Of a stretch of 22,999 nucleotides of DNA, positions 1-7,041 are shown piece by piece. Position 1 is the stretch's first letter, and the number at the start of each line of letters is the position of its first letter. The notes beneath the pieces are model-generated. The model was not told where the DNA came from. It ran no database searches and saw nothing but the letters and a program-made list of their open reading frames with translations. The DNA comes from Pseudomonadota bacterium (GTDB taxonomy: Bacteria > Pseudomonadota > Alphaproteobacteria > Rhizobiales > Hyphomicrobiaceae): assembly GCA_023428365.1 (NCBI GenBank), contig JAEYYQ010000278.1, positions 1 through 22,999 of the forward strand, read 5' to 3'. A program made the position numbers and the translations under genes.

Positions 1-78
1 TACCAGCCAGGCCGCATCTCCGAGACGCTGCTCAACGACTACATGGCGGCCGTACAACCGAGCAAGTCTGCGGCCTGA
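1..78 (+). CDS. C-terminal end of an unidentified protein (partial)
   Basis: The window opens inside an open frame that reads 25 residues and stops at a TGA at 76-78. The visible tail (PGRISETLLNDYMAAVQP followed by a short polar end) looks like a soluble, probably helical C-terminus. I recognise no family from so little sequence. The reading direction and the stop are the only firm facts. The start and most of the gene lie upstream of the window. Confidence 0.5.
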   Translation, partial: YQPGRISETLLNDYMAAVQPSKSAA

Positions 79-128
79 GCTGTAGATTTACGTCCGGCAT
101 CGCTCTGGGAAAACTTGGGCGGATGGCG

Positions 129-536
129 TCAGCACCATCCGCCACGCGTCTCGCGCCCATGATACGGATGCGCGAGACCTTCCGCGATCAGCATCTCGCC
201 TGCATCGCGCCCGTCAAGGATCAGATAGGAAAGCTGGCGCCCGTAGGTGTCCTTCGCGTCGCCCTCGGGCCAGAGGTCGACTTTGCCTGCGGTTTCGATC
301 ATCTCACGCAATCGCTGAGCCGCGGTTCGCCCCAACGCGCGTTCCTTCTGGCATTGTGCTTCGCTGATTTCGGGTGCGTCGATACCGATCAGGCGATGAC
401 GGACCCCTGCGCGCTCGACGGTATCGCCATCGATGACGGTAATCGAGGCGGATGCTGGACCGTACAAATCGATTGCAACGAGCGTCGCAACAGTGACGAC
501 GAAGACGACAAACAGCGAAATCAGGGCCCGGATCAT
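129..536 (-). CDS. Membrane-anchored thermonuclease (SNase-like) family protein
   Basis: A 135-residue protein of the staphylococcal-nuclease (TNase) family, which hydrolyses DNA or RNA in a Ca2+-dependent way. Residues 4-22 form a hydrophobic segment that should act as a signal anchor or uncleaved signal peptide, placing the domain in the periplasm. The SNase core follows: DGDT at 36-39, RLIGIDAP at 48-55 (Arg48 and Asp53 match the catalytic arginine and metal-ligand aspartate of the family), Glu56, and YGR with Arg100 as the second catalytic arginine. The full active-site set therefore seems present. The protein is short, ending soon after the last helix in RGGWC, but many bacterial secreted homologues are of this size. 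The start is the ATG at 536; its ribosome site is weak. It lies 64 bases downstream of the leftward small gene at 601-939, possibly co-transcribed. Confidence 0.85.
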   Translation of the reverse strand: MIRALISLFVVFVVTVATLVAIDLYGPASASITVIDGDTVERAGVRHRLIGIDAPEISEAQCQKERALGRTAAQRLREMIETAGKVDLWPEGDAKDTYGRQLSYLILDGRDAGEMLIAEGLAHPYHGRETRGGWC

Positions 537-600
537 GGGGCGAGCTTTTCAGACAGTTATGAATATAACGTAGGCGGAACTCGTCGATTCCGGCGTTCGC

Positions 601-939
601 CTAAGCCTGAGGTGCGCGAGGTTCGGCCGGTTTCACCGTCAGATAATTGCGCGATCCGAAGGTGATGGCCCAAAGGGCGATGAGCGGAGACCAACGGTTT
701 GAGACTTCAACTGCAATGGTGTCGCCGGGTGACGCGTCGACATTGAACGGCTGGCTCCTCGCCCAATCGATGCGGGCTTCAATAGCAAGTGGTCCTGAAG
801 GCACCTCAACGTCGAGTTCCGAACCTGCGGAAACCTTGCCGACCTCGCTGCCATTGACGAAGATCGTGTAGTCCCGGAGGCGGTCGGTGAATTGTCGGCT
901 GCGGGTGACGCGTAGTTCGCAGGCGTTGGGATCGGTCAT
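601..939 (-). CDS. Small hypothetical protein
   Basis: A 112-residue protein of unknown function. It reads as a compact beta-rich domain (repeated short strands such as YTIFVNGSEVGKV, ELDVEVPSG and PLAIEARID) followed by a more hydrophobic stretch near residues 82-94 (WSPLIALWAITFG) that could be a membrane-facing segment. There is no signal peptide. The alternation of polar and hydrophobic residues around NGSEVGKV recalls PEGA-like or carbohydrate-binding-like sandwich domains, but I cannot assign one. The start is supported by GAGGAG about 8 bases upstream of the ATG at 939. It precedes the thermonuclease gene in the same direction. Confidence 0.65.
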   Translation of the reverse strand: MTDPNACELRVTRSRQFTDRLRDYTIFVNGSEVGKVSAGSELDVEVPSGPLAIEARIDWARSQPFNVDASPGDTIAVEVSNRWSPLIALWAITFGSRNYLTVKPAEPRAPQA

Positions 940-1129
940 CGTGAAACTCCTCGATTTACCGAAAAGTCGCGTGTCCCAACGCTGGTTCCCGCGCGGTCGG
1001 GCCCGGCTATCGCAAGGATGGGCGAAATCTTGCTGGCGTCATTAAAATTGCACTGACAGCCTCAACCGCCGCTACATCCGCGCCGGGCTAATTTCGTCCG
1101 TAGGGGAGGCAACTCGCGCGGGATGCTCC

Positions 1130-1813
1130 ATGCAGTCGAAGATCATCGGTACTGTTCTGCCTGTTCTGGAACTTCAACTCGACGCCGACGAACGCATTGT
1201 CGCTTCGCCCGATCATCTCTCCTGGATGACTCCGGGCTTCACACTGACAACGACGACCGGCGGAGCCGGTGCCAGCGGACTGTTCGGACGTCTGAGCAGG
1301 GCGGTTTCCGGCGGTGGTCTCTTCATGACCGAATTTCACGCCGATCAGTCGGCAACGGTCGGCTTCGCCGCCAGGTTGCCGGGCACCATCCTCGAAGTGC
1401 AGACGGCCACCGGTTACATGGTCCACCGCGACGGCTTCATCTGCGGCACGCCCGAGGTCGAGGTTGCGACGGCGTTGCAGAACACGCTCGGCGGCGGCCT
1501 CTTCGGCGGCGAGGGGTTCGTCCTCCAGAAATTGAGCGGTAACGCGACGGCATGGATTGAACTCGGCGGAGAGCTTGTCAGTTATCCGCTCGCCGCAGGC
1601 CAGATGTTGCAAGTGCATCCCGGCCACGTGGGGATGTTCGAAGCTTCAGTCTCCTTTCAGATCACAACGATGCCGGGCATCAAGAATGCGCTGTTTGGTG
1701 GTGACGGCCTGTTTCTGGCGAACCTGACTGGGCCGGGCCAGGTCTGGCTTCAGACCCTCACCGTTCCCGGATTGGCGCACGCGCTTGCGCCCTACCTTCC
1801 GCAAAAGAGCTGA
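1130..1813 (+). CDS. AIM24 / TIGR00266-family protein
   Basis: A 227-residue soluble protein of the AIM24 family, a double-stranded beta-helix family whose bacterial members have no settled biochemical role; the yeast member sits in the mitochondrial inner membrane and affects MICOS. Typical features are visible: repeated short beta strands, DHLSWMTPGF near the start, a glycine-rich central turn (GGGLFMTEFHA), a second GGGLFGGEGFVLQKLSG motif, and the C-terminal GPGQVWLQTL motif. The length is normal for the family. The start is the ATG at 1130; another ATG at 1123 is in a different frame. It is the first gene of a likely three-gene unit, with only 12 bases to the next gene. Confidence 0.85.
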   Translation: MQSKIIGTVLPVLELQLDADERIVASPDHLSWMTPGFTLTTTTGGAGASGLFGRLSRAVSGGGLFMTEFHADQSATVGFAARLPGTILEVQTATGYMVHRDGFICGTPEVEVATALQNTLGGGLFGGEGFVLQKLSGNATAWIELGGELVSYPLAAGQMLQVHPGHVGMFEASVSFQITTMPGIKNALFGGDGLFLANLTGPGQVWLQTLTVPGLAHALAPYLPQKS

Positions 1814-1825
1814 TGAGGATTTGCC

Positions 1826-2911
1826 GTGCCTGCGAAAACCACATCACGCTCCGCACTGTCTCCCATGCTGGGGTTCTGGACCACAACGATGCTCGCCGCG
1901 GCAATTCTGGCTGTGATGTGCGCGAGAACCGCTATGGCTAATCCTCAGACGCAATCTCCAGACTACCGAGCATTCACGCGAAGCACGTTTCTGCCCTACA
2001 TCAACGAGCCGGATCGTCAGATGCGGCGCGTTCCGGCTTTGCGCTTATCGTTCGGCGGTCGCGCCTACCGTGCAACGATGGACTCCGGTTCGACAGGAGT
2101 CGTCGTGGCGGCCGCGCTGATCCCGAACTTCGACGATCTCCCCAAGCTTGCCAGTGGACGCCTGCCCTATACGAGTTCGGGCCGCATCATGCTCGGGGAC
2201 TGGGTCGAAACTCCGATGACGATCCAGGGCGCAGACGGGACAAGCGTGCAAACCGAACCGATGCCTGTGCTGGCCGTCACCGAGGTTCGCTGCCTGGAGC
2301 AGGCACGCAATTGCACGCCGCGCCAAAATCCGCGCAACATCGCGATGATCGGCATCGGCTTCGCCCGCGAAGGTGATCGGCAAAGTCAAAGCACGCCCGA
2401 CAAGAACCCGTTTCTGCGCCTGGATCGATCGGGCGGTGAGGAACGACGCGGGTTTGTGCTAACGTCCACAGGTGTGCACATCGGCTTGACCGATGACGTC
2501 GCCGGTAACGGTTTTCGCTTCATCAAATTGGATAAGCAGGCGGAGAGACCAGACTGGTCGGCCGTCCCTGCGTGCATTTCATTGGATCGTCAGATGCCAG
2601 CATCGTGCGGCACCATGCTGCTCGATACGGGCGTTTCCGCGATGTTCATGACGGTCTCGCCGGAGCAGGCCGGAGACAACGTCGATGAACTGCCGGACGG
2701 TACCGAGGTCACTGTGCTGCTCGGAGAGAACGGTGAGCAGGGCAAGCTCTACAGCTTCCGGGTCGGCGAGGAGTCCAAGGTTGCGCCGGATATGATTCAC
2801 CTGCGCGTCTCGCCGAAGCGCACGTTCGTAAACACCAGCTACCGGCTGCTGAACGCATTCGATTTTCTCTACGACGCCGATGGCGGTTATGCCGGCTTCC
2901 GTCCGCGCTGA
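1826..2911 (+). CDS. Exported pepsin-like (bilobal) aspartic protease candidate
   Basis: A 361-residue protein with an N-terminal hydrophobic segment (about 16-33) and a probable signal-peptidase site after AMA at 36-38. The mature part shows the layout of a bilobal aspartic protease. A first loop MDSGSTG has Asp86. A flap-like stretch follows (PYTSSGRIMLGDWVETPM, about 114-131). A hydrophobic-glycine strand AMIGIGF (173-179) resembles the pepsin ILGLGY element, and a second loop MLLDTGVSAMF has Asp267. Two catalytic aspartates in one chain is the pepsin arrangement, unlike retropepsin-like bacterial proteins that carry one per subunit. Four cysteines (156, 163, 250, 261) could form two disulfides in the periplasm. 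The start is the GTG at 1826, with AGGA about 8 bases upstream. Protease activity is inferred; no fold search was possible. Confidence 0.6.
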   Translation: MPAKTTSRSALSPMLGFWTTTMLAAAILAVMCARTAMANPQTQSPDYRAFTRSTFLPYINEPDRQMRRVPALRLSFGGRAYRATMDSGSTGVVVAAALIPNFDDLPKLASGRLPYTSSGRIMLGDWVETPMTIQGADGTSVQTEPMPVLAVTEVRCLEQARNCTPRQNPRNIAMIGIGFAREGDRQSQSTPDKNPFLRLDRSGGEERRGFVLTSTGVHIGLTDDVAGNGFRFIKLDKQAERPDWSAVPACISLDRQMPASCGTMLLDTGVSAMFMTVSPEQAGDNVDELPDGTEVTVLLGENGEQGKLYSFRVGEESKVAPDMIHLRVSPKRTFVNTSYRLLNAFDFLYDADGGYAGFRPR

Positions 2912-2945
2912 GATCCTCACCGTAACCGAGTGTATGGAGAGCATT

Positions 2946-3419
2946 ATGAGACTGTCTGTTGGAACGTTCTGCGCCGCCGCTTTCGCAGTCTCGGCTATCG
3001 TGCCTGTCGCGCATGCCGATACCAGTCAGGTCGTGAAGTCGTGGCGCACGGCGGATGGGTGGCTCACTGAGCTACGCCGGCACAGCAACGGCGCGAATGT
3101 CTGTGTCTCGGCGAAAGCCTTCACGACACCACATCAGTTCGGGCTTTCAATTATCCGCAGCGGACCTGCGACGCTTGTCACGCTGGTCGATCAGCAACAG
3201 CCTCCGACGAGCGCCGGAGATCTGACCATATCATCCGGCAACACGCCGCTCGGTAGCTTCCTGACGACCGTTCAGGGGCCTGCGTGGGCAACCAGCGAAG
3301 CTGACAGTCAGAAGATGTGGGGACTGCTCTCCGATTTGACACCTGGCACAGTCGCGCTCTCCGTCGCTGGACGTCAATACGACGCCTACCTAGCAGGGAT
3401 CTCGGAAGCCCGCGCGTAA
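2946..3419 (+). CDS. Small exported protein of unknown function
   Basis: A 157-residue protein starting at ATG 2946, with GGAGAG shortly upstream. This start is preferred over an in-frame start inside the previous gene because a clean signal peptide follows at once: MRLS, a hydrophobic core, and a cleavage site after VAHA near residue 24. The mature domain is about 130 residues and opens with a tryptophan-containing motif (SWRTADGWLTELRR), followed by CVSAKAF with the only cysteine of the mature chain. The overall look, small exported and beta-rich, is loosely like invasion-associated IalB-type domains, but I cannot assign it. It is probably co-transcribed with the AIM24 and pepsin-like genes (34-base gap). 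Confidence 0.7.
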   Translation: MRLSVGTFCAAAFAVSAIVPVAHADTSQVVKSWRTADGWLTELRRHSNGANVCVSAKAFTTPHQFGLSIIRSGPATLVTLVDQQQPPTSAGDLTISSGNTPLGSFLTTVQGPAWATSEADSQKMWGLLSDLTPGTVALSVAGRQYDAYLAGISEARA

Positions 3420-3635
3420 CTCCAGACATGTCGGGCAGAAAGTGGCTAGTGATGGGAGGAGAAGTGGTGCTCGACGAGCGGGTTAGTTTGAACCTAGCTC
3501 TCGACACTTTGAAGGACTGGAATACGGAGCTTTGCGGACAGATCGGCCATATACCCATGTTATTATTGAGAGAATGGCTTCGGAAGAGTGCGCTGACTTA
3601 ACAGGCGCCAAGCCGGGCGCTGGAGGGCCGCAGCC

Positions 3636-4084
3636 ATGACCAATCCTCAGCCCGCGCAACCCTCCAGCTTCGTTTCTGCTTTCAACTCAGCCTCAGACGG
3701 GCGTGATCAAAGGCGCACCGGCGGCTCACCGCGCATAACTCTCAGGCTGGCGGAAGACGAACTTGTCCGGCTCACGGACATGGTCGGTAGCACCCCCATC
3801 AGCGCTTATGTTCGGGGGCGCCTCTTCGGTGAGGCGGTTGCCCCGCGTAAACGCCAGCAGCACCCACCAGTGGAGGATCAGCAAGCGCTGGCTCAGGTTC
3901 CGGGACTTCTTGGGCAGTCCCGCATTGCGAGTAACCTGAACCAGATCGCCTACCACGCCAATTGCGGGTCACTCGTCATGGACGACGAGACAGAACAAGA
4001 AATCAAAATCGCCTGCGCCGGATTGCGTGGATTAGGATCCAGCTGATCGAGGCGTTGGGGTTGAAGGCAGGCGATGATCAATGA
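3636..4084 (+). pseudogene. mobC-like mobilisation (relaxosome) protein, frameshifted at the C-terminus
   Basis: The first 128 or so residues match plasmid mobilisation MobC-type relaxosome accessory proteins: a ribbon-helix-helix-like N-terminal part (ITLRLAEDELVRLTDMV, then ISAYVRGRLFGE) and the family motif GQSRIASNLNQIAYHANCGSL. In the original frame the gene stops at 4046. Around 4016-4024 the family-like C-terminus instead continues in another frame as IRIQLIEALGLKAGD and ends at TGA 4082-4084. That restores an ATGA overlap with the relaxase start at 4081. A one-base deletion near 4020 is the simplest reading. The start ATG at 3636 is well supported by GGAGGG 8 bases upstream. MobC helps the relaxase open oriT; this copy has probably lost its tail. 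Confidence 0.8.
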
Positions 4085-5255
4085 TCCTCAAGGCCAGTCA
4101 GCGTGGTGGCGGCTCGCAGCTTGCCAGGCACCTTATGAACGACATCGACAACGATCACATTGAGTTGCACGAGATCCGAGGTTTTATTGACCGCGACCTG
4201 CATGCTGCGCTCAAAGAAGCTTTCGCGGTGAGCCGTGGTACCCGAGCCGCCGGTTTCTATTCTCGGTCTCCCTGAGTCCACCAGAGACAGAACGCGTCGT
4301 AATTGAAGTATTTGAAAGAGCCGTAGATGAGATCGAGCAGCGCGTGGGGCTGTCCGGCCAGCCGCGGGCGATCGTATTCCACGAGGAGGAGGGACGCCGG
4401 CACGCGCATGCCGTCTGGTCACGGATAGATGTGAGCCAGATGAAGGCCATCAACCTCCCTTACTTCAAGCTTAAGCTGCGAGATCTCTCGCGCCAGTTGT
4501 ATCTGGACCATGGTTGGAAGATGCCGGTCGGCCTGATGAACAGCGAAGCGCGAAATTCCATGAATTTTACTTTTGCGGAATGGCAGCAAGCTAAGCGCAG
4601 AAAATCTGATCCCCGTCAGATCAAGGAGACGTTGCAAGAATGCTGGGCGGTATCCGACACCCGAGAGCGCTCTATCCGAGCGCGGCTATTATCTCGCGCA
4701 AGGTGACAGACGCGGGCACGTCATCGTGGACTGGCATGGGGAGGTTCACTCGCTCTCTCGGTGTGTTGGAGTGAGCGCAAAGGCCATCAAGGGCCGTCTG
4801 GGCGATCCGACCGAAGTACGTTCCGTCGAACAGATCAGGCAGTCGCTTTCCAAACAGTGGATCGACAAACTGAACGACTCCCGCACGATGGAGGATGAGC
4901 GTGTTGGAAAGACCCTGCAGGAGTTGGAGGCTGCGCGCCAACTGCTCATCCGGCGTCAACGCCGCTCTCGCGATATGCTTCGTCAGAAGCATGAGCAGCG
5001 CTCTTTAGCGGAGCGGAGGGCTCGTAGCGCTCTATTGCCGACTGGCTTGCGCGCCATCTGGTCAAGGATTACAGGCCGATATCCGCCCCTGACGAAAAAA
5101 TTCAGGTGCAGGCCGAAGCGTGTGCCTCTCGCGATCGGCGCGAGGCCCAAGTGCTGGTCGAGCTCCAATTGTTCGAGCGTCGAGAACTTCGAAAGCGGAT
5201 ACGAAGCCTCCGCGAGGATCACGCCGAACGGGTCAGCACTATGGAGCGGAGCTAG
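4081..5255 (+). pseudogene. Relaxase / mobilisation nuclease, broken by three frameshifts
   Basis: Read across frames, this is a complete-length relaxase of about 390 residues. The N-terminus MILKASQRGGGSQLARHL is that of the Relaxase family. The metal-binding histidine motif is present as EGRRHAHAVWSRID, followed by YLDHGWKMPVGLM and NFTFAEWQQAKR, then a long charged coiled-coil-like tail. Frameshifts fall near 4245 (one base missing, after SRGTR), near 4662-4668 (before SALSERGYYLA) and in the A-run at 5095-5100 (one A missing). After the last shift the true tail reads QAEACASRDRREAQ and ends at TAG 5253-5255. No single frame carries the whole protein, so a working relaxase is unlikely. It is the mobility gene of an integrated plasmid or integrative mobilisable element. 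Confidence 0.88.
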
Positions 5256-5359
5256 GGCGTCCCAAAGCAGAGAAAGCTGACACTCACAGGTGATAATCTA
5301 TATTGCGTAACCGCATCGTATTTAGTGTCTACTTTCGGCCCGATAGCGGACCTTGCACT

Positions 5360-6514
5360 TTAGTGTCCTTCAAAGAACACATAGTTCTGCCAGCTTCTCA
5401 TTCGAAGCAAGATGCGCCGGATAATTGCAAAGTGGTGCCAATAAGGCGTGTATAATGCAACCTGAGCGGCGGCACCTCCCGGAATAGTCATTTCCGGCGC
5501 GGTTCCCTCAAGGTCTATAATTGCTACGGCCCGTCCGCCAGGTAGCGGCTCCCCCATATCCTGCAGCGCACCGGCTGGCTGAAGTTGCCCCGGCGCAATT
5601 GCTTCCAGAACCTTGTTCACCCTCCCCTTGAATATCTGGCCGGGCAGCGCGTCGAATGCAATCTCCGCTTCATCGCCAGCCTTGACCCGCAACAGAGCAT
5701 TCTGCGGAAATGCGGCTGCCAACGTCCGATCATCATCGTGCACGAAAACCATTACGGGACGTAATGGCGCGGGAATTACATACATGCCTGGTCGCAATCC
5801 AACCTGAGTCACAAATCCAGGCCCAGGTGCGCGGACTGTCGTCATTTCGAGGTCGTATTCTGCGTCCCGCAACTCGGCTCGCATACGCGCTACCGACGTG
5901 TGGACCCCATCGATCTGCGATTGATATGCAGCTCGGGCTTGCTCCGCTCGCGCGACGGCAGCTTGCCTGGCGCCCTCCGCTGCAAGATATACGCCTCGGC
6001 GGTTCTCGACTTGCGCAACCGAGAACGGCATAGGTCTGCCGCCCATTCTGGCGTTCTCATTTCCGGCTTCGTATCTGTTGAATGCATCGCGCGCGGCATC
6101 CCTCTGCGCCGTCGTCTCATCAACCACGCTCTGTGCTGCATCGAGCGCGGCCTTAAGCTGGGAAACATTCTGCTCTACTTCGGCAAGAGAGGCGCGGCGG
6201 CGCGTCACCTCAATCTGGTAGGGTTCTGGATCCAATTTGAAGAGAATATCGCCCTTTTGCAGGGGAGTGTTTGCGACGACGGGCACGTCAACGACGCGCC
6301 CTTTTACGTCCGGCATGATGGGTGTTGTCGCGAAATAGATCCTCGCATTCGCGGTAAATGGGTGATTGTAGTTCATCACGAGGAGAATGAAGCCAATAAG
6401 CAAGATCCCCCCGAGTGCAGCCGTCGGTAGCGTCCACTTGTTCACGGGAATCTGGAATATTTTAAAGATCGCAACACAGATGGCTGCGTAAGTGAGGATG
6501 AGAAGTAGTTCCAC
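5360..6514 (-). CDS. yiaV: HlyD-family periplasmic adaptor (YiaV-like)
   Basis: A 384-residue membrane-fusion protein of the HlyD/EmrA type. Two hydrophobic segments (about 3-21 and 29-47) anchor it in the inner membrane. A first half-lipoyl strand region follows (IMPDVKGRVVDVPVVANTPL), then an alpha-helical hairpin rich in Ala, Glu, Arg and Gln (about 103-215), then the second half-lipoyl motif (TTVRAPGPGFVTQVGLRPGMYV) and a beta-barrel part. Such adaptors bridge inner-membrane partners to outer-membrane channels; the substrate of YiaV is not established. The start is GTG at 6514, which shares one base with the stop of the upstream DUF3302 gene and has a GGAGGGC-like ribosome site just before it, so translation is probably coupled. 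No ATPase or outer-membrane channel gene is adjacent, as in the E. coli yiaVW pair. Confidence 0.85.
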   Translation of the reverse strand: MELLLILTYAAICVAIFKIFQIPVNKWTLPTAALGGILLIGFILLVMNYNHPFTANARIYFATTPIMPDVKGRVVDVPVVANTPLQKGDILFKLDPEPYQIEVTRRRASLAEVEQNVSQLKAALDAAQSVVDETTAQRDAARDAFNRYEAGNENARMGGRPMPFSVAQVENRRGVYLAAEGARQAAVARAEQARAAYQSQIDGVHTSVARMRAELRDAEYDLEMTTVRAPGPGFVTQVGLRPGMYVIPAPLRPVMVFVHDDDRTLAAAFPQNALLRVKAGDEAEIAFDALPGQIFKGRVNKVLEAIAPGQLQPAGALQDMGEPLPGGRAVAIIDLEGTAPEMTIPGGAAAQVALYTPYWHHFAIIRRILLRMRSWQNYVFFEGH

Positions 6515-6984
6515 TACTGCCCTCCGCTAATATTGCGCTGCTGCTCCAGGGCCGCGATCCGCTGTTCCAGCTCCTGAATATCCTTGCGACGTTCATCGGA
6601 TCCGATTGGTTCAGAAGGAGCATGCGCGATTCCCCATCCTCTATCCGGGCGATAGAGCATTGCCCAGATCCAGAGGAACGGCCAAAGCGCGTGGAGCGTG
6701 AACAGACTGACCCAGCCGGCTGCCTGAATGGCATCCTGGTGGGGATGATTGCGATGCTTCGCGATTTCATACGGCACGTCATGGACGGCAATAATTCCGT
6801 AAAACAACGTCACGAACACGAATAGCAGCATGCCAAGAGCCACGTAGTTCAGAAACGTGTCACGATCGATATTCTTGGTAAGATACATAACCAAACCGAC
6901 CAAGAGCGCGAGCACAAAGATGGTTGCGCTCGTCCTCCATTTTCTGATCCAAGAAAATCGCGATTTTGGTAGTGACGGAGGCAT
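6514..6984 (-). CDS. yiaW: DUF3302 inner-membrane protein (YiaW-like)
   Basis: A DUF3302 protein of about 156 residues. It has the family core DTFLNYVALGMLLFVFVTLFYGIIAVHDVP, then KHRNHPHQDAI, GWVSLFTLHALWPFLWIWA and YRPDRGWG. Three hydrophobic segments are visible: one in the N-terminal extension (ATIFVLALLVGLVMYL) and two in the core. The C-terminus is a short coiled coil (IQELEQRIAALEQQR). The E. coli homologue YiaW is encoded next to the HlyD-like YiaV, and the same pairing holds here, with the stop overlapping the yiaV start. I chose the ATG at 6984; an in-frame TTG at 7023 would add 13 residues of no family character. Its function is unknown; it is probably the membrane partner of the adaptor. 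Confidence 0.85.
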   Translation of the reverse strand: MPPSLPKSRFSWIRKWRTSATIFVLALLVGLVMYLTKNIDRDTFLNYVALGMLLFVFVTLFYGIIAVHDVPYEIAKHRNHPHQDAIQAAGWVSLFTLHALWPFLWIWAMLYRPDRGWGIAHAPSEPIGSDERRKDIQELEQRIAALEQQRNISGGQ

Positions 6985-7041
6985 TGTCAAACGACCATGC
7001 AGGCACTGTGTTGTCGTCTGCAATTATGTGGCAGTAGATTA

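Noticed and set aside
3317..3601. Open frame bridging the small exported gene and mobC
   Set aside because: It overlaps the real exported gene in another frame, and the part after 3420 shows no family motif or ribosome site.
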